Shown: positions 1 through 7,184 of the stretch, one piece after another
How positions within the stretch are numbered: position 1 is the stretch's first letter
Layout: each line of letters opens with the position of its first letter
Assembly: GCA_040381935.1 (NCBI GenBank)
Contig: JBEIGJ010000009.1
Location: 1-33,123 of the forward strand
Length of the DNA: 33,123 nucleotides
Source of the DNA: Casp-actino8 sp040381935
Lineage (GTDB): Bacteria > Actinomycetota > Acidimicrobiia > Acidimicrobiales > Ilumatobacteraceae
Reading direction: 5' to 3'
Notes under the pieces: generated by a model
What the model was told of the DNA's origin: nothing
The model's database searches: none
What the model saw: the letters and a program-made list of their open reading frames with translations, nothing else
Position numbers and translations under genes: made by a program

Positions 1-353
1 CGCTCCACGGCGGTTTGAGCCAGCGCCACCATCCGCTCCAAGGAATCAGCAGCCACAGGGTCGAGGTCCATCACCTCATTTTCAACAGCTGACCAGATCG
101 CTTCGATCAGGGCGATTTGCTCGCCACGCCCAGCAGGCGTCTTTCCGCTTTGGTCGGGACCGATCAATGTGGAAAGCGAACCCATCGCCGTCGAAAGGCG
201 AATGAGAAGGTCGTCGACGGTTCCAACTGGTTCGGTGGTGGTGGGGGCGACAGTGGTCGAGGCGGCGAGTGATTCGTCGTAGACCGTTGCTCCACATGAA
301 CTCAGGAGAGCCGAGGTGGCAATCATGAGCGGAAGGAGTGCTCGGTGCTTCAT
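1..353 (-). CDS. Lipoprotein of unknown function, C-terminus cut by window edge
   Basis: Reading - from ATG at 353 gives at least 117 residues, open to the window edge. The N-terminus is a lipoprotein signal: basic n-region (MKHR), hydrophobic stretch, then lipobox L17-S18-S19-C20 followed by Gly, so the mature protein should be lipid-anchored outside the membrane. After the cysteine comes a Ser/Thr/Pro-rich linker (STTVAPTTTEP), then a probably helical region. I recognise no domain. An in-frame ATG at 380 would add nine residues; neither start has a clear ribosome site, and 353 gives the more classical signal length. The gene follows the DtxR-type regulator by about 20-46 bases on the same strand, so co-transcription and a metal-related role are possible, but this is inference only. 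Confidence 0.72.
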   Translation of the reverse strand, partial: MKHRALLPLMIATSALLSSCGATVYDESLAASTTVAPTTTEPVGTVDDLLIRLSTAMGSLSTLIGPDQSGKTPAGRGEQIALIEAIWSAVENEVMDLDPVAADSLERMVALAQTAVE

Positions 354-399
354 CGAACGAAGAAAAGAAGATCTGGGCATGAGGAAGTGATCAACGCTT

Positions 400-1062
400 T
401 CAGGCCGTTACCAGAATCCTGGCCGAAGCGAAGGCACTCACTCCAATGACTCGGCCCTCGATTTCAACTTTCATCGAGCCATCATCAGTTGTGGAACGCA
501 CACTGCCCGAGCGCCCCGGTTGGATACTTGCCTGCTGAAGAAATTCCAAGAGCCCCGGCATGAATTCCAATTCCTCGGGAATGCGCGACACGGTGAATGT
601 GGCGCCGGGATCGAGTTGTGAGAGTGGAATCGAATTCGGAACGACATAACTCGAGCCTGGAATCGGATTACCGTGTGGGCAGGTAGTCGGTGCACCAAGA
701 ATGCGGTTGATCGCCGCTTCAACGTCGTCACTGAGCACGTGTTCCCATTTACCGGCTTCTTGATGGGCGGCAGCCCAACTCAGACCCAGAACGTCGGTCA
801 GAAAGCGTTCTGCTAGACGATGGCGCCGCACAACTTGCTGAGCCAGACGTTCTCCCTCGGCGGTGAGTGTGATGCGATTCGATTCGGTGGCCACGAGACC
901 GGCTTTGTTCAATTTGTCGATCATCTGGGACACTGAAGCCCGGCTGACCTGGAGTCGTTCGGCAATTCGGGCCTGAATCACATCTAATTCGTCTTCGTGC
1001 AATTCGAAGATACATTCGCAGTATTCCTCAAAAGCAGGATGACGATCCGTCGAGGCGAACAT
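400..1062 (-). CDS. DtxR-family metal-dependent transcriptional regulator (IdeR/MntR-like)
   Basis: 220 residues in the three-part DtxR architecture: N-terminal winged helix (about 10-70), metal-binding dimerisation domain (about 72-136, with the family CPHGNPIPG segment at 128-136) and a C-terminal FeoA/SH3-like domain (about 150-220). Such proteins repress metal uptake or storage genes when loaded with Fe(II) or Mn(II). Ligands matching DtxR His79, Glu83, His98, Glu105 and His106 are present as H81, E85, H100, E107 and H108. The positions of Met10 and Cys102, both ligands of the regulatory iron site, are E13 and G104, so metal preference is probably not classical DtxR iron. An AGAGGAG ribosome site lies 12 bases before ATG 1062. 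The lipoprotein gene follows closely downstream. Family assignment is firm; the metal sensed is open. Confidence 0.93.
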   Translation of the reverse strand: MFASTDRHPAFEEYCECIFELHEDELDVIQARIAERLQVSRASVSQMIDKLNKAGLVATESNRITLTAEGERLAQQVVRRHRLAERFLTDVLGLSWAAAHQEAGKWEHVLSDDVEAAINRILGAPTTCPHGNPIPGSSYVVPNSIPLSQLDPGATFTVSRIPEELEFMPGLLEFLQQASIQPGRSGSVRSTTDDGSMKVEIEGRVIGVSAFASARILVTA

Positions 1063-1170
1063 GATGTCAGATTACTCCTCTGAGCACGAGGCTGTTCGGC
1101 CGGGGGCAGAGTTCATCTTGAGGGTGACCGATTCGACGTCGGACAGTCGAACTCGAATCAACGACGTCAA

Positions 1171-2214
1171 TCAGTCGATCACGAGGGAGGGAACAAAAAG
1201 TCGCGAGGCTTCGGTACTGGAGCAAATGGCGTCCGCAGCCATGATGACTGCAGCAGAGGTATAGGCGGTGCGCTCACCGGCGGGAAACTTCTCCTTGGTG
1301 GGATAGACAATGCCCGTCCAGTACGAGCCGTCATCGTGGCGGTGGGCACGGGTCCAGGACAAAAGGTCGAGGGCGGTGTCGATTTCACCGATGGCGGTGT
1401 GGGCAATAGAGCATTCGGCAGTTTCGGCAGCGGTGACCCACGGTTCATCGCTGACACAGCGGATTCCGCGTCCCTCGAGGGCGAAGGTATCCCACCCGTC
1501 GGCAATACGGGCTTTGGCGAGGTCGCCTTCCAATGCATTGGTCAAGATCGGGTAGTACCAATCCATTGCCCAGCGTTCCTTGGGCTCGAAGGCGTCGGGG
1601 TGATGGGTGATGACCGTCCGCAGCCGATCGGCCGCATCAATCCAATGTGGCCGGGTTTGGTTGACGAGCTCGGCGATGTTGATGGCGCAGGTCACGGAAT
1701 GCCAGATGCTGGACGATCCGGTGAGAAGGGCATAGTCCCAGGGTTGAGCATGAACTTCACGAGCCCACAAGATGGTGCCGTCATGGCGGCGCAGAGACAG
1801 CACCCATTCGATGGCGCGATCCACTGTTGGCCAAATGAAATCGATGAAACCGCGGTCGCCGGTGCACAGCCAATGATGCCAAGCACCCGCCGCGATGTAG
1901 GCACAGACGTTGGTGTCGAGTTTGGGCTCTTTGACCACGCCTCCGGGTAAGTAGTAGTTGAACCACCAACCATCCCCATGTTGTGAATCGGCCAACCATC
2001 CATAGGCCCTTTCGGCATTGGAGTGCAGACCAGCAATATCCAAGGCAATAGCAGTCTCGACATGGTTCCAGGGATCGCAGTGGCCATCGTCGAACCACGG
2101 GATCATGCCGTTGTCCAACTGCAGAGCAGCAATGGATTCGGCAGTCTGGAAGATTTCATCAGCTGAGATGACACCTTCGATATGGGGGATCGTCACGTGC
2201 GGTATCGAACTCAT
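1171..2214 (-). CDS. Alpha/alpha-toroid protein, prenyltransferase/squalene-cyclase-like
   Basis: 347 residues with repeated short aromatic/Gly-Asp motifs typical of alpha6/alpha6 barrels: SQHGDGWW near 77-84, LRRHDGTILW near 141-150 and HRHDDGSYW near 292-300. Proteins of this kind are commonly labelled prenyltransferase because they match the prenyltransferase/squalene oxidase repeat, but six-hairpin glycosidases share the fold, so the activity is not certain. There is no signal peptide or membrane segment. The start ATG lies one base after the methyltransferase stop (TGATATG), so the two are translationally coupled, and the glycosyltransferase lies just upstream. The setting suggests a cell-envelope glycan or lipid-linked sugar pathway. 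Exact substrate unknown. Confidence 0.75.
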   Translation of the reverse strand: MSSIPHVTIPHIEGVISADEIFQTAESIAALQLDNGMIPWFDDGHCDPWNHVETAIALDIAGLHSNAERAYGWLADSQHGDGWWFNYYLPGGVVKEPKLDTNVCAYIAAGAWHHWLCTGDRGFIDFIWPTVDRAIEWVLSLRRHDGTILWAREVHAQPWDYALLTGSSSIWHSVTCAINIAELVNQTRPHWIDAADRLRTVITHHPDAFEPKERWAMDWYYPILTNALEGDLAKARIADGWDTFALEGRGIRCVSDEPWVTAAETAECSIAHTAIGEIDTALDLLSWTRAHRHDDGSYWTGIVYPTKEKFPAGERTAYTSAAVIMAADAICSSTEASRLFVPSLVID

Positions 2215-2215
2215 A

Positions 2216-2989
2216 TCAGACCGTCACCAATTCTTTCTCGTTGGTGCCAGTTGTCGACGTGAGCTGATTCACGGGTACCTTGCGGGCGTAGATGATCAGG
2301 CTCTTGCCCATGAATGGTGACAGCGCTCGCTCAATGATCTTCATCGTTCGAGGTTGTTTGATGATGTCCCACTCCAGGAATCGCCGATACGCAGCCACCA
2401 TTTTATGGTCATCTCGACGCGGGCCGACTGCGCACTTCAACCACCAATACGGCGAATGCAGTGCATGCGCGTGGTGGGACCCGGTGACAACAAGCCCGGC
2501 GGAGCGCAACTTCGCAATGAGTTCTGTCTCGGAGTAGATCCGCACATGTCCGCCCACTGATTTCGGTGCATGGTACTCATCACTCAACATCCAGTTGATT
2601 TTTTCGGGCCACCACGAGGGGACGGTGCAGGCCAAAGTGCCACCGTCGCGCAAGACGCGCGCTAGCTCGCCAATTGCTGCAACATCATTTTGAATGTGTT
2701 CCAGTACCTCTGAGGTAATGACGCGATCAAATAAGCCATCAGGAAAAGGGAGTCTGGTGGCATCGCCACGCAGTGCTCCGACGAAGGAATCGCTCTTGAT
2801 TTCCTCGGATTCGATCATGGCTCCGAAAGTTGCCCGTGTGGCACGCACTTCGTCATCGGCGTAATCAAGGGCCACGATACGGCCACCCTGACGGGCCACT
2901 TCGAAGGCATGCCGACCGAATCCGGCACCGGCATCGAGAACGAGATCTCCGGGCACCAACCCCAATCGTTGGAATCTGACTGTCAGCAT
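2216..2989 (-). CDS. Class I SAM-dependent methyltransferase
   Basis: 257 residues from ATG 2989, which sits two bases after the stop of the upstream glycosyltransferase; longer in-frame readings overlap that gene by about 100 bases and are less likely. Motif I (VLDAGAGFG, residues 17-25) and the acidic end of beta-2 (LDYAD, 41-45) form the SAM-binding site. Motif RVITSEVLEHIQND marks the post-motif region seen in Methyltransf_11-type enzymes, followed by LACTVPSWWPEK. The enzyme should be cytoplasmic and transfer a methyl group to a small molecule or sugar. Its place between a GT4 glycosyltransferase and a toroid protein, with 1-2 base spacings, points to modification of a glycan or glycolipid. 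The acceptor cannot be read from sequence. Confidence 0.9.
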   Translation of the reverse strand: MLTVRFQRLGLVPGDLVLDAGAGFGRHAFEVARQGGRIVALDYADDEVRATRATFGAMIESEEIKSDSFVGALRGDATRLPFPDGLFDRVITSEVLEHIQNDVAAIGELARVLRDGGTLACTVPSWWPEKINWMLSDEYHAPKSVGGHVRIYSETELIAKLRSAGLVVTGSHHAHALHSPYWWLKCAVGPRRDDHKMVAAYRRFLEWDIIKQPRTMKIIERALSPFMGKSLIIYARKVPVNQLTSTTGTNEKELVTV

Positions 2990-2991
2990 GA

Positions 2992-4284
2992 TCAGACCCG
3001 CCCGTTGCGCCGCAACTTGTCCTGGTTGGCCGGCATAGCTAGCACCTCGCGGTACTGCTCGACAGTTTGTTCGGCGCATTTGCGCCAGGTCCATCGCTCA
3101 ACGACTCGCCGACGCCCATTGGCTCCGACCCGGGCACGCAATTCGGAATCATCCAATCCACGACGAATCGTGGCGGCGAGGGCTTCGGCATCGCCAGCGA
3201 CGCAGGACAACACTGTGTCGCCATCGGTTCCGGTGACCTCAGGGAGAGCCCCGCCATCGGTGGCCACCAGACATACGCCAGTGCACATTGCCTCGATAGC
3301 GGGGAGGCTGAATCCCTCATAGAGCGATGGGACGACGGCGAGTTCAGCTTCGGCGTACAACTCGACAATCCTTTCGTCGGTTACTCCAGAGACGAACTGA
3401 ATATGGGGCATCAGTCCCAGCCGCTCGATGAGATCCATACTCTTTCCAGATTTGGGTTTACCAATGATTGTCAAGGTGATGTCACGCTCGGTGCGCAGTT
3501 TGGCTACCGCTTCGAGCAGGTAGGACAAACCTTTGAGAGCCACATCTGCTGACGCGGTGGTGATCAAACGGCCTGGAATACGCGAAATGTGAGGGAGTGG
3601 GCTGAAAAGTTCAGGATCGACACCCACAGGGACCAGACGCATCCGATCAAATGACACCCCCATGTCATTGTGAATGTCTTTGATGCTGTTTTCACTGACG
3701 ACCACGATGCGGGGCATGCGACTGGCGACCCGGCCCTGCATTTTCACAAACGAATAAAAACGGGAAACGCCGAGCTTCTTCCACCAATTGGGTGAGTGAG
3801 CCATTTCCAAGGCGCGGTCCCGTGTGATGGGATGATGCAGGGTGACGATGGTGGGGATCATCTTTTCGAGCCCCAGGATTCCGTATCCCAAACACTGGTT
3901 GTCGTGAACCAGGTCGAATTCACTAACCCTTCCGGCCAGATGGCGTCGCACCCGAGAACTAAAGGCTGCCGGCTCCCCGAATGCCCCGGTGAGATACAGG
4001 CCGACTTCATAGAAGTCCTCGCGGGTTTTCAACTCCCAGATGGCCGGAAAACGGAAGGGGTAGTAGTCATTGATCAGATCGAGACTGGGCAACTTGGTCA
4101 GTTTCACCCGATCGTCGAGCACTGGGTAGGGCTGCCCGCCAAAAACCTCCACGGAATGGCCGAGGTCAACCAGGGCCTTGGTGAGATGACGGGTATAGAC
4201 ACCTTGCCCACCCACATGGGGTTTGCCCCGGTAGGTGAGGTACGCGATCCGCAAGGGACGGTCGAAATCACCAGTCAGAGACAT
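2992..4284 (-). CDS. Glycosyltransferase family 4 (GT-B fold)
   Basis: 430 residues. The N-terminal Rossmann domain begins with LRIAYLTYRG and a Gly-rich donor loop (VGGQGVYTRHL, 24-34); the C-terminal domain carries the retaining-GT signature E-x7-E (E323 and E331 in LYEGFSLPAIEAM) after ITTASADVALKGL and a Lys-rich donor-binding loop. It should transfer a nucleotide-activated sugar to a lipid or polysaccharide acceptor at the inner face of the membrane. It starts 11 bases after the stop of the ECF sigma factor gene and is followed at two bases by the methyltransferase, so the four form one probable transcript. In actinobacteria similar enzymes act on phosphatidylinositol mannosides, polymethylated polysaccharides or glycogen; the sugar here is unknown. 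Confidence 0.93.
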   Translation of the reverse strand: MSLTGDFDRPLRIAYLTYRGKPHVGGQGVYTRHLTKALVDLGHSVEVFGGQPYPVLDDRVKLTKLPSLDLINDYYPFRFPAIWELKTREDFYEVGLYLTGAFGEPAAFSSRVRRHLAGRVSEFDLVHDNQCLGYGILGLEKMIPTIVTLHHPITRDRALEMAHSPNWWKKLGVSRFYSFVKMQGRVASRMPRIVVVSENSIKDIHNDMGVSFDRMRLVPVGVDPELFSPLPHISRIPGRLITTASADVALKGLSYLLEAVAKLRTERDITLTIIGKPKSGKSMDLIERLGLMPHIQFVSGVTDERIVELYAEAELAVVPSLYEGFSLPAIEAMCTGVCLVATDGGALPEVTGTDGDTVLSCVAGDAEALAATIRRGLDDSELRARVGANGRRRVVERWTWRKCAEQTVEQYREVLAMPANQDKLRRNGRV

Positions 4285-4295
4285 GAATGACGATC

Positions 4296-5117
4296 CTACC
4301 GGGGTATATCGGGGTCCCTGGTGGGCTGGATCGCCGGTACGGGGCCGCGTTTGGGCGTCTCAGAGTTGGATCGAGGCGGCTCACAGACGGTACCGCAGGC
4401 CAAAATCAGAGAAATGACGGTGACAGAGGAGAAGCGTTGTCGGGTTTGCTGACAGCGAACACAGGTGTCGATATGACGGCTAATTCGCTTGCGGATGAGT
4501 GGATTGAAGGTGCTGTCCCAATCTCGGAGAAGTTGGCGTAATTGTGGACAACTTCTTTGGCCAAAGCGCGCCACCAGATAGGCCGAGCGACTAGCCGCCA
4601 GTCGTTCCCGCATGCGCAAGATCATCATTCGCGAAGTTGAATCGGACCAGTCACCAGGTGACGGGTCACTGGTGTTGAGGGTCTCGGAACCGAACAAGTG
4701 TTGTCGCGTGGCTGCGGCAAAAAGAATTTGATCTCGATGATCGAGTCCACTCAAGGACTGTCGTACAATCGAGGCAGTTTCATCGGCAATGGAACGGGCG
4801 GCTTCATAGAGCGGATCCTCTGGTGCAGCAAGGTGAGAGATGTCGACCTCGACGATGCCCACGGACATTGTGGTTCGCCAATTTCTCCTTCGACGATAAA
4901 TCTCGCGTCGAAGGATCTGAAAGAGCCAGGGCGTCAGGGCGGCAGGGTTTTCCAGTTGGTGCAATCGCTCGATGGCGATCGTGAACACGTCGTGTACAAG
5001 GTCAGCTGCATCGGTTCGATTGGTGATCATGTTCGAAGCGGTGGCGATCAGCGACGAACGATGCTTGGCATAAATTCTTTCAAAGGCGCCGATATCGCCA
5101 TTCTGAAATGACAACAC
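4296..5117 (-). CDS. ECF sigma factor with C-terminal zinc-finger (anti-sigma-like) tail
   Basis: 273 residues from the GTG at 5117. Region 2 is clear: AFERIYAKH (11-19), the DAADLVHDVFTIAIERL helix (36-52) and basic region 2.4 (WLFQILRREIYRRRR, 64-78). Region 4 (about 115-185) is degenerate, ending in an LRMRERLAASRSAYLVAR helix. Residues 207-224 hold the HxxxCxxC motif of zinc anti-sigma domains (H215, C219, C222), followed by a short hydrophobic stretch (231-241) and a polar tail. Large actinobacterial ECF groups with built-in zinc-finger extensions look like this, suggesting self-contained control. The reading frame is open upstream and gives LSDDDDCSLV before the GTG, which resembles typical ECF N-termini; a CTG at 5144, overlapping the previous stop, may be the true start. 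It precedes the glycosyltransferase gene by 11 bases. Confidence 0.85.
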   Translation of the reverse strand: MLSFQNGDIGAFERIYAKHRSSLIATASNMITNRTDAADLVHDVFTIAIERLHQLENPAALTPWLFQILRREIYRRRRNWRTTMSVGIVEVDISHLAAPEDPLYEAARSIADETASIVRQSLSGLDHRDQILFAAATRQHLFGSETLNTSDPSPGDWSDSTSRMMILRMRERLAASRSAYLVARFGQRSCPQLRQLLRDWDSTFNPLIRKRISRHIDTCVRCQQTRQRFSSVTVISLILACGTVCEPPRSNSETPKRGPVPAIQPTRDPDIPR

Positions 5118-5140
5118 CAGGCTGCAGTCGTCATCATCGC

Positions 5141-6013
5141 TCAGTGGGCGACTCTGATATCTGAGGAATTGCGCCAGCCGATCTCGAACTGGCGCGAGAG
5201 TAGGTCATCGATAGAGAGAACATCGGGAGAGGTGTTCACACCGTTCGGCGGACCCGATTGGGGCTCGAAGCAGATTCCACTTCGGTGCTGATCGAAGACG
5301 ACCCAATGGGAACAGTTGGAGGCGAGGACGAGTTCATAATCGGGGTAGCGCAAAACTATGGGATCCACAGGTTCGATGAAGCAGTCATCGAAGTCCCCTC
5401 GTCGGCTGTGATCAAAAGGAGTTGGGTCATCGGTTGCGATGCCATCGGGCCCACGTTTCAACATGGCAGTGAACGGCACCGTGTAGTGGTCGGGAGGACG
5501 AAACCATGGATGCCATCCGATTTGAGCTGGCATGGCCTGTTGAGCACAGAGAGTCAGAGTCATGGTCAAGGCGTGGTCGGAAAGAGAGATTTCATGGTGA
5601 AGGGATCCTTCGAATGGCCACATTGGACCGAGTTCGCAAGCCAAGAGCGCCTCGGAATCGGTGCATCGTAAGACGACCCACTTCTGGGCGATGACCGTCC
5701 CATGAATGGCGTGATTTCCCGCAGTTCGAGGCAACTCGTAGGTCTGGTCGGCGAAGTTCACCATCCCATTGCGCACCCGTCCGCAGTACGGCGCCATAAC
5801 GAAACAACCCCAGGCAAAAGGATCGTGGCCGGTAATACCCACATCGTTCCGGGTGAGCAACAGTTCGCGATCTATGGTGCGTTGTTTTCCCAGTCCATGA
5901 AGTAGGAGCGATTCGATGCGTCCGCCAGCATCCGGGTCGATCACACAAGTGCTATTTCCAGACGGTGATCTCAACATCAACACTGTGCCAGCCTGCCAAG
6001 TGCAACCCATCAT
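5141..6013 (-). CDS. Aldose 1-epimerase (galactose mutarotase) family protein
   Basis: 290 residues, a beta-sandwich sugar-binding enzyme. Visible family motifs are PYCGRVRNG (75-83), GNHAIHG (99-105, with the substrate His at 101/104), GWHPWF (166-171, the His acting as general acid) and FEPQSGPPNGVN (249-260, E250 as general base). It interconverts alpha and beta anomers of a hexose or hexose-6-phosphate in the cytoplasm. It lies downstream of smpB but separated by two hairpins, and its stop is next to the start of the ECF sigma factor, so it probably heads the transcript leading to the GT4 cluster. Two consecutive ATGs (6013, 6010) are possible starts with no strong ribosome site. The exact sugar is unknown. 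Confidence 0.88.
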   Translation of the reverse strand: MMGCTWQAGTVLMLRSPSGNSTCVIDPDAGGRIESLLLHGLGKQRTIDRELLLTRNDVGITGHDPFAWGCFVMAPYCGRVRNGMVNFADQTYELPRTAGNHAIHGTVIAQKWVVLRCTDSEALLACELGPMWPFEGSLHHEISLSDHALTMTLTLCAQQAMPAQIGWHPWFRPPDHYTVPFTAMLKRGPDGIATDDPTPFDHSRRGDFDDCFIEPVDPIVLRYPDYELVLASNCSHWVVFDQHRSGICFEPQSGPPNGVNTSPDVLSIDDLLSRQFEIGWRNSSDIRVAH

Positions 6014-6071
6014 GGGGTGGATTGCAGGAGCGAGCGCCTATTCAGTGTTGCAGAGCAGTTTGGCCAGTATG

Positions 6072-6114
6072 ACGGGCACTTCTCGTGCCGAGTGTTACGG
6101 GCACTTCTAGTGCC
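6072..6114. repeat. 25-bp-period direct duplication forming two hairpins after smpB
   Basis: An 18-base unit (ACGGGCACTTCT[C/A]GTGCC) occurs at 6072-6089 and 6097-6114 with one mismatch. On the - strand each copy folds: GGGCACU-AGA-AGUGCCC (6099-6115, 7-bp stem, includes the smpB stop codon) and GGCAC-GAGAA-GUGCC (6075-6089). No U-run follows, so a classical intrinsic terminator is uncertain. The mismatch turns the stop TAG in the inner copy into GAG in the outer copy, consistent with duplication of the end of smpB. Confidence 0.8.
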
Positions 6115-6580
6115 CTTTGCGTTGTCGGCCCATTTCGCGTTCGATCTCGCGTGCTGCATCTTTTTTTGCCAGGGCCTGCCGCTTATCGCCTTTGGTGCGG
6201 CCTTGGGCCAGGGCTAGTTCCACTTTGGCGCGTCCGTCTTTGAAATAGAGACTGAGGGGGATCAAGGCCAGTCGTTCTTGGCCGACCCGCGCTGAGAGCC
6301 GCGAAATTTCACTGCGGTTGAGGAGAAGTTTGCGCGGTCGATTCGGATCGTGCGCTCCAACGCCATGCGCGAACTGATACGGAGCGATATGCATCCCTTC
6401 CAACCACAATTCACCATTGCTGAATCGAGCGTAGGTATCGACGAGCTGAACATGGCCACTGCGCAGACTTTTGACTTCACTGCCCAGGAGCACGATCCCG
6501 GCTTCGACCACGTCCAAGATGGTGTAGTCGTGGCGAGCCTTGCGGTTGCTGGCAATCACCGTGGTGCCGATTCGGGACAT
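6107..6580 (-). CDS. smpB: SsrA-binding protein SmpB
   Basis: 157 residues, the normal length. SmpB binds tmRNA and carries it to stalled ribosomes in trans-translation. Family blocks seen: IASNRKARHDYTI near 9-21, EAGIVLLGSEVKSLRSGHVQL near 26-46, LWLEGMHIAPY near 58-68, RPRKLLLNRSEI near 81-92, LIPLSLYFKDGRAKVELALAQGR near 105-127, and a Lys/Arg-rich tail (KGDKRQALAKKDAAREIERE) that enters the decoding centre. No tmRNA gene was found in the window. The gene is divergent from mec with a 48-base gap, and no Shine-Dalgarno is evident before ATG 6580, so a leaderless start is possible. The stop codon lies inside a hairpin. Confidence 0.97.
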   Translation of the reverse strand: MSRIGTTVIASNRKARHDYTILDVVEAGIVLLGSEVKSLRSGHVQLVDTYARFSNGELWLEGMHIAPYQFAHGVGAHDPNRPRKLLLNRSEISRLSARVGQERLALIPLSLYFKDGRAKVELALAQGRTKGDKRQALAKKDAAREIEREMGRQRKGH

Positions 6581-6628
6581 GATGCATCAGGTTAGGGGCG
6601 CAACAGCAAGCCAGATACTCTGCTTGGA

Positions 6629-7060
6629 GTGGAACCACGTGCAACTGTGACACTGAGTCCTGAGGTTTATGACGCCATCAGTGCGTTGGCCCTGGCCGAG
6701 TACCCTCTCGAAGCCTGCGGCCTTCTAGCCGGGGTACCAGGGTCGAATACGGTTTCGGCCTTCTATCCCTGCCGCAATATCGAGCAATCAGCGCGGATTT
6801 ACACCGTCGATCCCAAAGATCATCTCCGTGCTGAACGGTCGGCCGAGGAACGGGGACTGGAAATTGTCGGGGTGATGCATAGCCATACACACACCGAGGC
6901 ATATCCCAGTCCCACCGATGTCCTGGCCGCCCCCGATCCCGATTGGCATTATGTGATCGTCACCCTGAAACGGGAACGACCCGAAGCCCGGTCCTATCGC
7001 ATACGTGCCACCGAGTCCGAGCCCATTACGGAGACTGTGCTGCAGATCGACTCTTTTTGA
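6629..7060 (+). CDS. mec: JAMM/MPN+ zinc peptidase, Mec (CysO-cysteine peptidase) type
   Basis: 143 residues with a complete JAMM motif: E28 in PLEACGLL and H84-S-H86-x7-S94-x2-D97 (in HSHTHTEAYPSPTD), giving two His and one Asp zinc ligands plus the catalytic Glu. In Mycobacterium tuberculosis the matching enzyme (Rv1334) releases cysteine from the thiocarboxylated carrier CysO after CysM has attached it. Here cysM follows on the same strand, which supports that role, but cysO is not between them. Start is a GTG at 6629 with a weak GGA upstream; an internal in-frame GTG at 6647 is possible. Cytoplasmic; no signal peptide. Confidence 0.9.
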   Translation: MEPRATVTLSPEVYDAISALALAEYPLEACGLLAGVPGSNTVSAFYPCRNIEQSARIYTVDPKDHLRAERSAEERGLEIVGVMHSHTHTEAYPSPTDVLAAPDPDWHYVIVTLKRERPEARSYRIRATESEPITETVLQIDSF

Positions 7061-7102
7061 GGTCACCTGATAGGTCGGTTGGGTGAATTCCGATGGCTGG
7101 AG

Positions 7103-7158
7103 TTCCATTTGGCTCCTGAATTCATTACAATCCCGAGTGTCTTAGTAGGGAATTTCCC
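7103..7158 (+). promoter_or_regulatory. Candidate cysM promoter with palindromic operator
   Basis: The 124-base gap before cysM contains TTCCAT (7103-7108), 17 bases, then TACAAT (7126-7131; five of six match to TATAAT). About 17 bases after the -10 box lies a perfect palindrome GGGAA-T-TTCCC (7148-7158), a place where a repressor would block initiation or early elongation. Seen in sequence; function is inferred and no start site is known. Confidence 0.45.
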
Positions 7159-7184
7159 GTTCTCTGGAGTGGTTGGAGGTGAGC

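Noticed and set aside
82..297. 71-residue open frame on - at the window start
   Set aside because: It lies in another frame inside the lipoprotein gene, which has a proper signal and lipobox.
1061..1264. 67-residue + frame starting opposite the DtxR-type start
   Set aside because: No ribosome site or recognisable domain, and it overlaps the 3' end of the toroid gene antisense.
1336..1950. 204-residue + frame antisense to the toroid gene
   Set aside because: Composition is that of a shadow frame; the minus gene has clear repeats and coupling to its neighbours.
6099..6115. Classical rho-independent terminator of smpB
   Set aside because: The stem is good but no U-run follows on the - strand, so it is listed only as a hairpin/repeat.
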